A stretch of 64,000 nt of DNA from an uncultured Roseobacter sp. (GTDB lineage: Bacteria; Pseudomonadota; Alphaproteobacteria; Rhodobacterales; Rhodobacteraceae): NCBI RefSeq assembly GCF_947495275.1, contig NZ_CANLYL010000003.1, forward strand, positions 372,001 through 436,000. Direction: 5' to 3'. The translations under genes were made by a program, and so were the position numbers. Under the pieces are notes generated by a model, which worked only from the letters and a program-made list of their open reading frames with translations, was not told the DNA's origin and did not search any database. Of the stretch, positions 54,193 to 62,851 are shown one piece after another (the first letter of the stretch is position 1; the number at the start of each line of letters is the position of its first letter).

Positions 54193-54305
54193 CCTTTCCC
54201 TTGGCATGTAGGCTGTGCATCCGAGGTCGGGTGGCGCATCGTCATACAACGGCGATTGCATTGGTCAGAAAGACAGTTTCGCTCCAGCGGTTTTCGTTGG
54301 GGCTT

Positions 54306-54325
54306 AATCCACGCAAAGCGTGATT
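54306..54325 (+). other. Hairpin next to the flagellin ribosome site
   Basis: AATC-CACGC, loop AAA, GCGTG-ATT: a 5-base stem extended by AAT/ATT around one bulge, directly 5' of AAAGGA. In Caulobacter FlbT binds the flagellin 5' leader, and flbT is present downstream, so this may be part of such a site. Confidence 0.35.
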
Positions 54326-54344
54326 GATCAAAGGAACATGCTTC

Positions 54345-55601
54345 ATGTCGAGCATTCTTACAAACAACAGCGCAATGGTTGCGCTGCAAACCCTCAAGTC
54401 CATCAACATGAACCTGGGCAAGGTCCAAAGCGAAATTTCTACAGGTAAAACTGTTGAAAGCGCCAAGGACAATGCTGCTGTTTGGGCGATTTCCAAAGTC
54501 ATGTCTTCTGACGTTTCTGGTTTTGAAGCGATCTCCGACTCTCTGGCGTTGGGACAATCGACAGTGGGAGTGGCTCTCAATGCCGCGGAGAGCATCACTG
54601 ATCTTTTGACCGAGATCAAAGGTAAGGTTGTTAACTCGCAAGAAGATAACGTTGACCGTGCCAAGATTCAGACAGATATCGAAGCTCTGACCAATCAAAT
54701 CTCGTCCATCGCCGGAGCGGCGCAGTTCAATGGTCTCAACCTTCTGTCAAACGCTGGCTATGACGCCGAAAGTGGCACTTCAAGTATTCTTTCGTCGCTG
54801 GATCGCTCGGCTACGGGTGTGACGTCCTCGAACATTGACGTTGTCAAGCAGGATCTTTCAACGACAGCAGGCGTCTTCAGCGCAGCTGGTACTGGTACGG
54901 CCGCTAACGCAATGACAGCGAACACAGTTGCTGTTGGAGCCGCGCCAGCCGCTGCTTATACAGTTCTGGCCGCTGATGCTACTGCCGGCGTGATGTTCTC
55001 AATTGACTCGCTCGAGGGGACCGCTCTGGCTGACTCAATCGTTGTCAGCGTGAATGACGGCGATACGGTCGCGGATATTCAGGACAGGCTTATCACTGCA
55101 TTGAACTTCGCGGCTGATACACTGGGGAAAGAAATCACTTTCTCAGCCGATGCAACAACTGCTGGTCAGATCAATGCGTCAAATGACAAAGCGGCGGGCG
55201 GTGCTGCGAACGCGATTGTAGCGGCCGACATGCAGAAATTGACCGGAGCCACAGACGACGGCAACACGTCAATCGGTGGCAAGCTGTCTCTGCTCAACTC
55301 TTTTGATGTGACCTCCGAAGATGGCGCGGCAGCGGCATTGGGTGCTATCGAAGGCTTGATCCAGACGTCGATTGACTCGGCTGCGGTTCTCGGCTCCAGC
55401 GGTAAGCGCATCGAAACTCAAGCAGACTTCGTTGGAAAACTGACTGATCGTCTGACCTCGGGCATTGGTGCTCTGGTCGACGCTGACATGGAAGCGGCTT
55501 CGGCCAAGCTTCAGGCTCTGCAGACACAGCAGCAGCTGGGTGTTCAGGCTCTGTCGATTGCCAACCAGGCACCGCAGACAATCTTGTCGCTCTTCCGTTA
55601 A
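54345..55601 (+). CDS. Flagellin
   Basis: 418 residues. N-terminal D0/D1 helices (SSILTNNSAMVALQTLKSIN, LGKVQSEISTGKTVESAKDN) and the C-terminal helices (LQALQTQQQLGVQALSIANQ then APQTILSLFR) are conserved. The central 200 residues are a variable, Ala/Thr/Asp-rich surface domain with no Cys. Start is the ATG at 54345, with AAAGGA nine bases away; an earlier ATG at 54338 is out of frame. The flaF and flbT genes follow, and a strong hairpin ends the flagellin message. Confidence 0.95.
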   Translation: MSSILTNNSAMVALQTLKSINMNLGKVQSEISTGKTVESAKDNAAVWAISKVMSSDVSGFEAISDSLALGQSTVGVALNAAESITDLLTEIKGKVVNSQEDNVDRAKIQTDIEALTNQISSIAGAAQFNGLNLLSNAGYDAESGTSSILSSLDRSATGVTSSNIDVVKQDLSTTAGVFSAAGTGTAANAMTANTVAVGAAPAAAYTVLAADATAGVMFSIDSLEGTALADSIVVSVNDGDTVADIQDRLITALNFAADTLGKEITFSADATTAGQINASNDKAAGGAANAIVAADMQKLTGATDDGNTSIGGKLSLLNSFDVTSEDGAAAALGAIEGLIQTSIDSAAVLGSSGKRIETQADFVGKLTDRLTSGIGALVDADMEAASAKLQALQTQQQLGVQALSIANQAPQTILSLFR

Positions 55602-55610
55602 GCGACTTTT

Positions 55611-55636
55611 CAAGGGCGCGATATTTCGCGCCCTTG
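55611..55636 (+). terminator. Hairpin at the flagellin 3' end
   Basis: CAAGGGCGCG (55611-55620), loop ATATTT, CGCGCCCTTG (55627-55636): a perfect 10-base stem nine bases after the stop. The following bases are not a T-run, so it may stabilise the abundant flagellin mRNA while letting some transcription reach flaF. Confidence 0.65.
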
Positions 55637-55673
55637 AGACCGTCAAGAATTGAATTTTTGTGAAGGTGGTTTC

Positions 55674-56045
55674 GTGAACGCTTCAGCCCAGGCACACCGT
55701 GCATATGCGCCAGCAGCAGCACCAATAAGAACAGCGCGCAGCGCCGAATACGAAGTCATCGCAAGAATTTCCCATAGAATGAAGAAGGCCATTGAATCTG
55801 ATGATTTTCCCAAACTGGCCGAAGCACTCTACGAGAACAACAAGCTGTGGACAGCACTTGCGATTGATGTAATCGATGAGAACAATCTTCTACCTGACGA
55901 GTTGCGTGCACGCATCGTCTATCTCGCTGACTTCACACGCATTCATACGCAGAAAGTTCTGCGCAAAGAGGATACAGCCGTGCCGCTACTGGAAATAAAT
56001 GCGATAATTTTGGGTGGTTTGAAACCGAAGGGGGGTAGCGCATGA
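55674..56045 (+). CDS. flaF: Flagellar biosynthesis regulator FlaF
   Basis: 123 residues from the GTG at 55674, which gives the family start NASAQAHRAYA; AAGGTGG lies 4-10 bases before it. FlaF is an alphaproteobacterial helical protein that promotes flagellin synthesis or export and works against FlbT. Conserved ENNKLWTALAIDV is present near residue 62. Its stop overlaps the flbT start (ATGA). Confidence 0.92.
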   Translation: MNASAQAHRAYAPAAAPIRTARSAEYEVIARISHRMKKAIESDDFPKLAEALYENNKLWTALAIDVIDENNLLPDELRARIVYLADFTRIHTQKVLRKEDTAVPLLEINAIILGGLKPKGGSA

Positions 56046-56446
56046 GTGGCCTCGTCCTAAAGCTTAGCCCCAAAGAACGCGTTCTGATCAATGGCGTTGT
56101 CATAGAAAACGGGGATCGACGCAGCAGGCTCGCAATCATGACGCCCGACGCCAATATCCTTCGTCTGCGTGATGCGATCCACCCTGAAGATGCCAAAACT
56201 CCGGTACGTCGTGCTTGTTTTGCGATGCAGCTGGTGCTTTCAGGTGACAAGAGCCCAGATGAAGCGCATTTGCCGCTCTTGCGGCAGATCGAAGAATTGA
56301 GCCAAGTCTTCACCGACTCCGATAGCCGGAATGTTCTTGCCGAAGCGACGCGAGGACTGGTCGAAAAGCAGCACTATCGCGCCTTGAAGGCGCTAAGAGC
56401 CTTGCTTCCGCGAGAGGACAGGTTGCTGGCGGCCAGGCCACACTGA
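56042..56446 (+). CDS. flbT: Flagellin translation regulator FlbT
   Basis: 134 residues. FlbT of Caulobacter binds the flagellin 5' leader and lowers its translation and stability until the hook is complete. Family marks are LVLKLSPKERVLINGVVIEN at the start and DILR-like NILRLRDAI. A C-terminal helical region follows (GLVEKQHYRALKALRALLPR). It overlaps flaF and the DUF1217 gene by a few bases, so all three are coupled to flagellin. Confidence 0.93.
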   Translation: MSGLVLKLSPKERVLINGVVIENGDRRSRLAIMTPDANILRLRDAIHPEDAKTPVRRACFAMQLVLSGDKSPDEAHLPLLRQIEELSQVFTDSDSRNVLAEATRGLVEKQHYRALKALRALLPREDRLLAARPH

Positions 56447-57234
56447 TGTTTACACCCGTCATTCCAACAACTGGCCTTTCGGGCTGGCGGTTTCTGCAGC
56501 GTACCTATGACGTGCAGTTCGAGGCGTTTAGCCAATCAACACAGTTAAATCGGATCACGGATAACTTCGCTGAGAAAATTGGTGAGATCAAGACCGCTGA
56601 GGAGTTGGTTGCCGATCGACAAGTATTAGAAGTGGCGTTGGGCGCGTTCGGGCTGCAAGATGACATCAACAACAAGTACTTCATCCAAAAGATTCTGGAT
56701 GAAGGAACGACCAACGAAGATTCCCTTGCAAACAGGTTTTCAGACCAGCGTTACGCTGACTTCTCTAAAGCGTTCGGACTGGGCCCCGGTGAGGAATCTA
56801 GACTGAAGCTCGACGGGTTTGCGGCGGAGATAATTGAAAAGTTCCGGGCTAATAGTTTTGAAGTGGCAACCGGCGAGCAAGATGACAATATGCGCATCGC
56901 TCTTTTTGCCCAAAGAGAACTGGCGGAGCTAGCCGAATCTGATGTGTCCAACGACACCAAGTGGTTCCTGATAATGGGGCAACCGCCATTGCGTTCATTA
57001 TTTGAGAAAGCGTTGAATTTACCCGAATCTTTCGGGCAGGTAGATATCGACCAGCAGCTGACTGTATTCAAGCAGCGCGCGACATCAGTTTTCGGCAGCG
57101 CGGATTTGGAACAGTTTGCTGATCCAGACGCAATTGATGATGTGATCACAAAGTTCATTGTGAGATCTCAATTGGCTGCCTTCAATTCATCCACTTCTTC
57201 CGCGTCAATTGCTCTGACTCTTTTGCAAGCTTGA
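56446..57234 (+). CDS. DUF1217 family flagellar protein
   Basis: 262 residues. The start FTPVIPTTGLSGWRFLQRTY and the segment TAEELVADRQVLEVALGAFG fit DUF1217, a family found next to flagellar genes of Rhizobiales and Rhodobacterales and often annotated as flagellar basal-body associated. It is soluble, helical and lacks a signal peptide. The function is not known; co-translation with flbT (one-base overlap) links it to filament assembly or export. Confidence 0.85.
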   Translation: MFTPVIPTTGLSGWRFLQRTYDVQFEAFSQSTQLNRITDNFAEKIGEIKTAEELVADRQVLEVALGAFGLQDDINNKYFIQKILDEGTTNEDSLANRFSDQRYADFSKAFGLGPGEESRLKLDGFAAEIIEKFRANSFEVATGEQDDNMRIALFAQRELAELAESDVSNDTKWFLIMGQPPLRSLFEKALNLPESFGQVDIDQQLTVFKQRATSVFGSADLEQFADPDAIDDVITKFIVRSQLAAFNSSTSSASIALTLLQA

Positions 57235-57242
57235 TCTTTCCC

Positions 57243-58619
57243 TTATGCCGCTGACGGCGGTCGGGGGTTTTTGCCAATATGGCCGCCGCTCGCAGCGCTG
57301 CGGACCCGTCGTAGGATGAGGTCCAGTTGTGTGAAGCTATTCGCAACGCTTTGCCTCTCTATTTTAGCTAAAAACCCATCCAGCTCTGCCCAGATTTGCA
57401 TGGCCGCATCAATTTCAGGATCGCTGCCTGTCGAATATAGGCCCGCGCGTATCATCATCGCATTTTGATCGTAGACCGACAAAAGATGTCTGGCATTCAA
57501 AATTAGGGTGTTCTCCGCTTCGGTTGCCGCTTCAGGCAAACTGCGTGAAACAGAGCGCAATACATCGATCGCTGGATATCTCCCGCGTTCTGCTATTGTT
57601 CTGTCCAAAATGACATGCCCGTCCAAAACACCGCGTAAGATATCGGCGATGGGCTCATCCATGTCGGAACCCGCAACCAAAACACTGAACACGCCGGTTA
57701 TGTCACCTTGTGTTGATTGGCCCGGACCAGCCCGCTCACACAATGACATAATCAGATGAGCCGTTGAGGGCGGATATCCGCGAAGGACCGGCGCCTCGCC
57801 TGCAGCCACTGCGACTTCGCGGTGGGCTTCGGCAAATCGTGTAATGGAATCAGCCAAAAACAAGACAGAATGACCCTGATCGCGAAAGTGCTCTGCAACG
57901 GACATAGCAGCCCAAGCGCACCGACGTCGTATCAATGGTGATTGATCGGATGTGGCACAAACAACAATTGCCCTCGCCAAACCATCGGGACCCAGCACCT
58001 GCTCGATGAATTGCCGCAGTTCCCTGCCACGCTCACCGATCATGGCAATCACTACGACATCTGCAGTCATGTTTTGGGCCATGTGACCCAATAGACTGGA
58101 TTTGCCCACACCGGACCCTGCGAAAAGTCCGATTCGCTGGCCTTGGACCACTGGCAACATGGTATTTAGTCCAGCCATCCCGGTATTGAGGCGTTCGCCC
58201 AAACCGCGGCGGCCGGCGGGATCCGGCGGTGATCGGCGCAGCGCACGGGCCAAAGCACCCCGCAACAGCGGTTTCCCGTCAAGCGGGTTGCCGAATGGAT
58301 CAATGACCCGACCGATCCAGGCGTCCGACGGGGCGATTCCTCGAGCCTCCAGAAGGGCAGCTCGATCATTCAAGGCAACGCCTTCGGGACTTTGATCGGG
58401 TAATAAAACAAGGAGATCATCGTCCAGTTGCAGCACTTCACCTGAAAGCGGTTCTCCTCGTCGATAAACAACGACCAGATCGCCAATGCGGGCTTTTCCT
58501 GCGAGACCGGACACGTGTATCACGCCGCCCTCCACGCGAGTTACGCGACCAATAGCCCTTACAGGATTGAGATCTGTAATCTGAGCAGTCAGTCCGTCAA
58601 AGGGCAAGGGCTTGTTCAT
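57243..58619 (-). CDS. fliI: Flagellum-specific ATP synthase FliI
   Basis: 458 residues, the export ATPase related to the F1 beta subunit. Walker A is FAGSGVGKSS and Walker B is VLFLADSITRFAEA, followed by the conserved catalytic EAPVLRGYPPS. It hydrolyses ATP at the export gate to unload chaperones. The start at 58619 has AAAGGATTGCC before it; the longer frame runs into the flgB control region. It is transcribed opposite to the flanking flagellar genes. Confidence 0.96.
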   Translation of the reverse strand: MNKPLPFDGLTAQITDLNPVRAIGRVTRVEGGVIHVSGLAGKARIGDLVVVYRRGEPLSGEVLQLDDDLLVLLPDQSPEGVALNDRAALLEARGIAPSDAWIGRVIDPFGNPLDGKPLLRGALARALRRSPPDPAGRRGLGERLNTGMAGLNTMLPVVQGQRIGLFAGSGVGKSSLLGHMAQNMTADVVVIAMIGERGRELRQFIEQVLGPDGLARAIVVCATSDQSPLIRRRCAWAAMSVAEHFRDQGHSVLFLADSITRFAEAHREVAVAAGEAPVLRGYPPSTAHLIMSLCERAGPGQSTQGDITGVFSVLVAGSDMDEPIADILRGVLDGHVILDRTIAERGRYPAIDVLRSVSRSLPEAATEAENTLILNARHLLSVYDQNAMMIRAGLYSTGSDPEIDAAMQIWAELDGFLAKIERQSVANSFTQLDLILRRVRSAASGGHIGKNPRPPSAA

Positions 58620-58663
58620 GGCAATCCTTTTTGGTTCGCACACTCTTTCTAAAGGAATCACAG

Positions 58664-58678
58664 TTAAGCCTTGATGAA
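58664..58678. promoter_or_regulatory. CtrA-like box between fliI and flgB
   Basis: TTAA (58664-58667), N7, TGAA (58675-58678): seven of eight bases of TTAA-N7-TTAA, in the 81-base divergent region. Confidence 0.4.
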
Positions 58679-58700
58679 ACTGCACGAGGGAGAAGCCCCG

Positions 58701-59099
58701 ATGTTTAAAAATTTGGAAGTCTTCAGGATTTCGCATGCGATGGCGATGCATGCAGGACAAAAGCAGGCGGTTGCGGCGCAAAATGTCGCGAACTCGGATA
58801 CGCCTGAATATAAGGCGCGCGATCTCGCGCCTTTCGCCGACTCATATCGAAACAACATGTCGAGCAAGAATGCACCCGGTCAGTTGGCGACTCGTGCGCT
58901 CCACTTGAATGGGGTCAGCGCGGGCAACGCTGCTCAAGCAGTCGTGGACGAAGATGCAATCGCGTCACCCAATGGGAACACGGTTTCGTTGGAAGGTGAA
59001 ATGCTGAAATCTCTTGATGCAAAGCGGCAGCATGACCGGGCATTGGCAATCTACAAATCATCTCTTGGTATCCTTCGCACCGCATTGCGGCGATCTTAA
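58701..59099 (+). CDS. flgB: Flagellar basal-body rod protein FlgB
   Basis: 132 residues. FlgB is the proximal rod protein. The family motif AAQNVANSDTPEYKARD is at about 25-41. GAGGGAGAAG precedes the ATG at 58701. It opens the operon flgB-flgC-fliE-fliQ-flgF-flgG-flgA-flgH-fliL, which encodes rod, export and ring parts in assembly order. Confidence 0.95.
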   Translation: MFKNLEVFRISHAMAMHAGQKQAVAAQNVANSDTPEYKARDLAPFADSYRNNMSSKNAPGQLATRALHLNGVSAGNAAQAVVDEDAIASPNGNTVSLEGEMLKSLDAKRQHDRALAIYKSSLGILRTALRRS

Positions 59100-59113
59100 G
59101 GGGAGAACGTATC

Positions 59114-59506
59114 ATGAACGATTTTGCAAAAGCGCTGACCGTAACCTCCAGCGGGCTGAAAGCCCAGGCAACACGTTTGCGCCATCTCGCTGAGAACATC
59201 TCAAATGCTGACACACCCGGCTATCGGCGCAAGCTGGTTTCTTTTGAGACATCATTCAATGCGAACAGTGGTGTTTCTTCGGTTGAAACCGGTCGCGTTC
59301 GTCTTGATCGAACGACGTTGGAACGAGTCTATGACCCTTCTCATCCAATGGCCGATGAAACGGGTTATTTTGATGGTTCAAATGTCGATCTGATGATCGA
59401 ACTAGGCGACGCGCGCGAAGCGCAGCGGAGCTACGAGGCAAATCTGAAAGTGTTTGAACAGACACGAAAAATGTCTTCAGGGCTGATGGATATACTCAGG
59501 AAGTAA
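59114..59506 (+). CDS. flgC: Flagellar basal-body rod protein FlgC
   Basis: 130 residues. Rod protein with the conserved N-terminal LRHLAENISNADTPGYRRKL and C-terminal helix region EAQRSYEANLKVFEQTRKMS. It polymerises after FlgB in the proximal rod. It lies 14 bases after flgB and has a good purine-rich site before its ATG. Confidence 0.95.
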   Translation: MNDFAKALTVTSSGLKAQATRLRHLAENISNADTPGYRRKLVSFETSFNANSGVSSVETGRVRLDRTTLERVYDPSHPMADETGYFDGSNVDLMIELGDAREAQRSYEANLKVFEQTRKMSSGLMDILRK

Positions 59507-59555
59507 ACTTCATAATCGGCAGTGAAACTGCCATTCGACTACAAGGAGATCCAGA

Positions 59556-59885
59556 ATGGATATGAAAGCTGTTTCAGCAATTCAGAAGTTCACCAACGCG
59601 CGCCCGTCGGTCGCTATCGAAAGCTATGCACAGGCACGGCCCGCGACCGAGCCAACGCCCGATGAAACCCCGAGCGTGATGGAATCAATGGGTAAAGTCG
59701 CGCTTGATTTTGCCCAGACACTGAAAGAGAGCGAAGAAACTGCAAAAGCGTCAATGATAGGCGATGCAGACCCACATGCCTTGGTACAGGCCCTCGCTCA
59801 AACGGAGCTTGCCGTGGAAGCCGCCGTTAGCGTGCGGAACAAGGTTGTCGAAGCCTACCAGGAAATCCTGCGGATGCCGGTCTGA
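59556..59885 (+). CDS. fliE: Flagellar hook-basal body protein FliE
   Basis: 109 residues. FliE joins the MS ring to the rod. The C-terminal half holds the FliE pattern: SMIGDADPHALVQALAQTEL followed by AVSVRNKVVEAYQEILRMPV. The N-terminal part is a disordered Pro/Thr-rich stretch. AAGGAG precedes the start. fliQ begins one base after the stop. Confidence 0.94.
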   Translation: MDMKAVSAIQKFTNARPSVAIESYAQARPATEPTPDETPSVMESMGKVALDFAQTLKESEETAKASMIGDADPHALVQALAQTELAVEAAVSVRNKVVEAYQEILRMPV

Positions 59886-59886
59886 T

Positions 59887-60156
59887 ATGCTTAATGAAGT
59901 TCTATTCTTCGACACGCTTCGGCAGGGTCTTTGGATTGCCGTGATCATCTCGATCCCCATTTTGACGGCCGCGCTGATCACCGGTGTTTCGATTGGCCTG
60001 GTTCAGGCACTTACATCAATCCAGGAGATGACACTTACATTCGTGCCCAAGCTGGCTGCGATCGTGATCGTTTTCTGGATGTCCATGGGTTTCATGACGC
60101 AAACTTTGGTGTCTTTTTTTCACGACCGTATCGTGCCCCTGATTATCGGAGGATAA
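59887..60156 (+). CDS. fliQ: Flagellar export gate protein FliQ
   Basis: 89 residues with two membrane helices (IAVIISIPILTAALITGVSI and LAAIVIVFWMSMGFMTQTLV) and the loop QALTSIQEMTLTFVPK. These match FliQ, one of the small gate components with FliP and FliR. Those partners are not in this window. The start is the ATG at 59887; the ORF's longer upstream extension overlaps fliE. Confidence 0.95.
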   Translation: MLNEVLFFDTLRQGLWIAVIISIPILTAALITGVSIGLVQALTSIQEMTLTFVPKLAAIVIVFWMSMGFMTQTLVSFFHDRIVPLIIGG

Positions 60157-60157
60157 A

Positions 60158-60871
60158 ATGGAGAATGCCGGCTACACCACATTGACGCGCCAGTCCGGGC
60201 TCTTGCGGGAAATGCGCATTGTCGCGAACAATATCGCGAATGCGGCAACCACAGGATATCGGCAGGAAGGTCTGGTTTTTTCGGAATATGTGAAATCCAT
60301 TGACGGTGCGTCCAGTCTCTCGATGGGTCAGGGCAACACGCGTCAAACCTCTTTTCAGCAAGGTGCTTTGACCCAGACGGGTGGAACATTTGATTTTGCG
60401 ATAGAGGGGGATGGATTTTTTCTGGTGGAGACCCCTTCCGGTGAACGTTTGACGCGCTCAGGTGCGTTTTCACCAAATGCCAATGGCGACCTCGTGACTT
60501 ACGATGGCTATCGCGTGTTGGATGCTGGTGGTGCCCCGGTCTTTGTGCCGCCCGGAGCGGCAGATGTGGCGGTTTCAGCTGATGGCACAATCTCCAGCGA
60601 AGGCAATCCTGTTGGTCAGATTGGCGTGGTTCTGCCAACAAATCCACAAGGGATGGTGCGGGAAGACGGTGTGATGTTCCGTGCCGATGATGGATATGAA
60701 CCTGCCGAACAAGCTCGTGTTCTTCAAAGGTTCGTAGAGAACTCAAATGTGGATTCTGTGACCCAGCTTACCCGGATGATCGAAGTCCAGCGCGCCTACG
60801 AACTTGGCGCAAGCTTCCTTGAAGCTGAAGACGAACGTGTACGCCAGGCCCTTAGGTCGATGTCTCAATAA
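60158..60871 (+). CDS. flgF: Flagellar basal-body rod protein FlgF
   Basis: 237 residues. A proximal-rod protein with the rod motif MRIVANNIANAATTGYRQEG (19-38) and the C-terminal VTQLTRMIEVQRAYELGAS. It is homologous to but shorter than FlgG. One base separates it from fliQ; GGAGG lies just before the ATG. Confidence 0.94.
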   Translation: MENAGYTTLTRQSGLLREMRIVANNIANAATTGYRQEGLVFSEYVKSIDGASSLSMGQGNTRQTSFQQGALTQTGGTFDFAIEGDGFFLVETPSGERLTRSGAFSPNANGDLVTYDGYRVLDAGGAPVFVPPGAADVAVSADGTISSEGNPVGQIGVVLPTNPQGMVREDGVMFRADDGYEPAEQARVLQRFVENSNVDSVTQLTRMIEVQRAYELGASFLEAEDERVRQALRSMSQ

Positions 60872-60893
60872 GTACCAGTAAAGGAGGTGCCAA

Positions 60894-61679
60894 ATGCGCG
60901 CCCTGAAAATTGCAGCAACCGGAATGAGCGCCCAGCAAATGCGGGTCGAAACGATTTCCAACAACCTCTCAAACATGAGCACAACTGGTTACAATGCCCG
61001 TCGCGCTGAATTTGCGGATCTTCATTACCAACAAATGACGCGCCCCGGCACGATCAGCGCGACGGATGGCACGGTTATGCCCACCGGGGTGCAGCTCGGG
61101 TTGGGGGTGAGACCCGCTGCTGTCTCGGTGCAACTCCAACAAGGTTCCTTGAGTGCAACAGGGGGTGATCTTGATCTTGCAATTGAGGGTCAAGGATACC
61201 TTGAGGTAACGCTCCCGTCCGGCCTGACGGCATATACGCGCGACGGTGGGCTGAAACGAAATGGTGAAGGACTCATAGTGACTTCCGATGGTTTCCCCGT
61301 TGAGCCTCAAATCGTTATTCCGGATGACGCGCGCAGCATTTCGATCAACGCCTCCGGCGAAGTTTTCGCATATTTTACAGATTCTCCTGACGCCCAGTCA
61401 CTTGGCCAGTTCAACATGACGGGTTTCACAAATGCCAAGGGTCTGGAGGCCCTAGGGAGCAATCTTTTTGGTGAAACCGAGGCATCCGGCCCGCCCCTAG
61501 TATCGACGCCCGGGCAGGATGGGTTGGGAACGGTTCGTCAGGGATATCTTGAGGACAGCTCTGTCGACGCTGTCCGTGAAATCACGGAACTGATCGAGGC
61601 CCAGCGGGGATACGAGATGAATGCAAAGGTTATTTCAGCGGCTGATCAGATGATGGGCGCAACGACGCAAATCCGATGA
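60894..61679 (+). CDS. flgG: Flagellar distal rod protein FlgG
   Basis: 261 residues, the standard length. Conserved ends are MRALKIAATGMSAQQMRVET with ISNNLSNMSTTGYNARRAEF, and EITELIEAQRGYEMNAKVIS. It builds the distal rod that crosses the periplasm. AAAGGAGG sits before the ATG. The stop overlaps the flgA ATG by four bases. Confidence 0.96.
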   Translation: MRALKIAATGMSAQQMRVETISNNLSNMSTTGYNARRAEFADLHYQQMTRPGTISATDGTVMPTGVQLGLGVRPAAVSVQLQQGSLSATGGDLDLAIEGQGYLEVTLPSGLTAYTRDGGLKRNGEGLIVTSDGFPVEPQIVIPDDARSISINASGEVFAYFTDSPDAQSLGQFNMTGFTNAKGLEALGSNLFGETEASGPPLVSTPGQDGLGTVRQGYLEDSSVDAVREITELIEAQRGYEMNAKVISAADQMMGATTQIR

Positions 61680-62098
61680 CCCGGTATTTCGCGTTCATAG
61701 TCTGGATGATCTCTTCATCTGCTGTTTTTGCAGAGGTCGTCGTTCCAACCCGCACCATCCGCGCCAATTCTATCATCACAGAGGTGGACGTTGGCACCAA
61801 ACCTGGTCATGTGGCAAACGGCTTTGATCGCGTTGTCGATGTGATTGGTCAAGAAGCGAAAACGACGCTTTACGCGGGAAGACCCATCCATGTCGATAGC
61901 ATCGGGCCGCCGGCCTTAGTGACACGCAATCAAATCGTATCGCTGCGGTTTCAGACCGCGGGTCTGATCATTACTACTGAGGGCCGTTCACTGGAACGCG
62001 GTGGCGTTGGAGATCGAGTCAGGATCATGAACCTGACATCACGCGCAACGCTATTCGGCCAAATTCAACCCGACGGCTCCGTGCAAGTTCAGAATTAG
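61676..62098 (+). CDS. flgA: Flagellar P-ring assembly chaperone FlgA
   Basis: 140 residues with a signal peptide (YFAFIVWMISSSAVFA, cleaved near 18). The C-terminal SAF domain is present: LYAGRPIHVDSIGPPALVTR. FlgA helps P-ring (FlgI) assembly in the periplasm. It is the short form without the extra N-terminal domain of enterobacterial FlgA. flgI itself is not in the window. Confidence 0.9.
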   Translation: MTRYFAFIVWMISSSAVFAEVVVPTRTIRANSIITEVDVGTKPGHVANGFDRVVDVIGQEAKTTLYAGRPIHVDSIGPPALVTRNQIVSLRFQTAGLIITTEGRSLERGGVGDRVRIMNLTSRATLFGQIQPDGSVQVQN

Positions 62099-62107
62099 AG
62101 GTTTCAT

Positions 62108-62839
62108 ATGAAAGTTCCCTGTTACGCAATGATGTTTGGTTTTGTGCTCGTCACAGCTTGTGGCCGCATGGATCATTTGGGCAAAGCGCCATCGTTTACA
62201 TCCGCAGCAGAAACCACCGAGCACAATGCAATGATGTCGCCTGGCTTACCGTTGCGTGCAGACGCAAAGGGCCCAACAGAACGAGCGTCACTGTGGTCGG
62301 GGGCGCGACAATCGCTTTTGGGTGACCGTCGCGCTGTTCAGCAGGGCGATATCCTGACGGTTGTGATTGAAATTGATGAAGAGGCGGAAATTTCGAACGC
62401 GACAGACCGTTCTCGTTCGGGCTCAGAAAGCCTTGGTATTCCAGGTCTCTTTGGCTTGCCTCAACGGATTGATGAAAGACTGCCAGAGGGAGCATCGACC
62501 TCAGAAGCTGTGTCTATCAATTCAAGCAGTAGTTCGTCGGGCGATGGTTCAGTCAAGAGAAATGAGAAACTCACCCTACGAATTGCAGCCACAATTGTCG
62601 ACGTACTACCAAATGGGGTTTTGTCCATTGCAGGCAGTCAGGAACTTCGGGTGAATTTTGAGATGCGAGAGTTGCTGGTCACTGGTTATGTCAGACCAGA
62701 AGATATCTCCAGACAGAACGAAATAACATACGATAAGATTGCGACTGCGCGCGTCTCATATGGTGGTCGTGGCCAAATCTCTGACGTTCAACAGCCGCGG
62801 TTGGGCCAACAGGTTCTCGACGGCGTCTTGCCATTCTAG
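62108..62839 (+). CDS. flgH: Flagellar L-ring lipoprotein FlgH
   Basis: 243 residues with a lipoprotein signal: the lipobox LVTAC puts the acylated Cys at 18. The conserved SLWSGARQSLLGDRRAVQQG leads into the beta-barrel domain with DILTVVIEIDE and LTLRIAATIVDVLPNGVLSI. FlgH forms the outer-membrane ring. The start ATG at 62108 gives an ordinary signal peptide. Confidence 0.95.
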   Translation: MKVPCYAMMFGFVLVTACGRMDHLGKAPSFTSAAETTEHNAMMSPGLPLRADAKGPTERASLWSGARQSLLGDRRAVQQGDILTVVIEIDEEAEISNATDRSRSGSESLGIPGLFGLPQRIDERLPEGASTSEAVSINSSSSSSGDGSVKRNEKLTLRIAATIVDVLPNGVLSIAGSQELRVNFEMRELLVTGYVRPEDISRQNEITYDKIATARVSYGGRGQISDVQQPRLGQQVLDGVLPF

Positions 62840-62851
62840 GAGTAGCCCTCA

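Noticed and set aside
54199-54218. Possible sigma-54 promoter before flagellin (TGGCAT...TGTGC)
   Set aside because: The GG to GC spacing is 12, not 10, so it does not meet the consensus.
54338-54448. Overlapping ATG seven bases before the flagellin start
   Set aside because: It is out of frame and too close to the AAAGGA site; the 36-codon product is meaningless.
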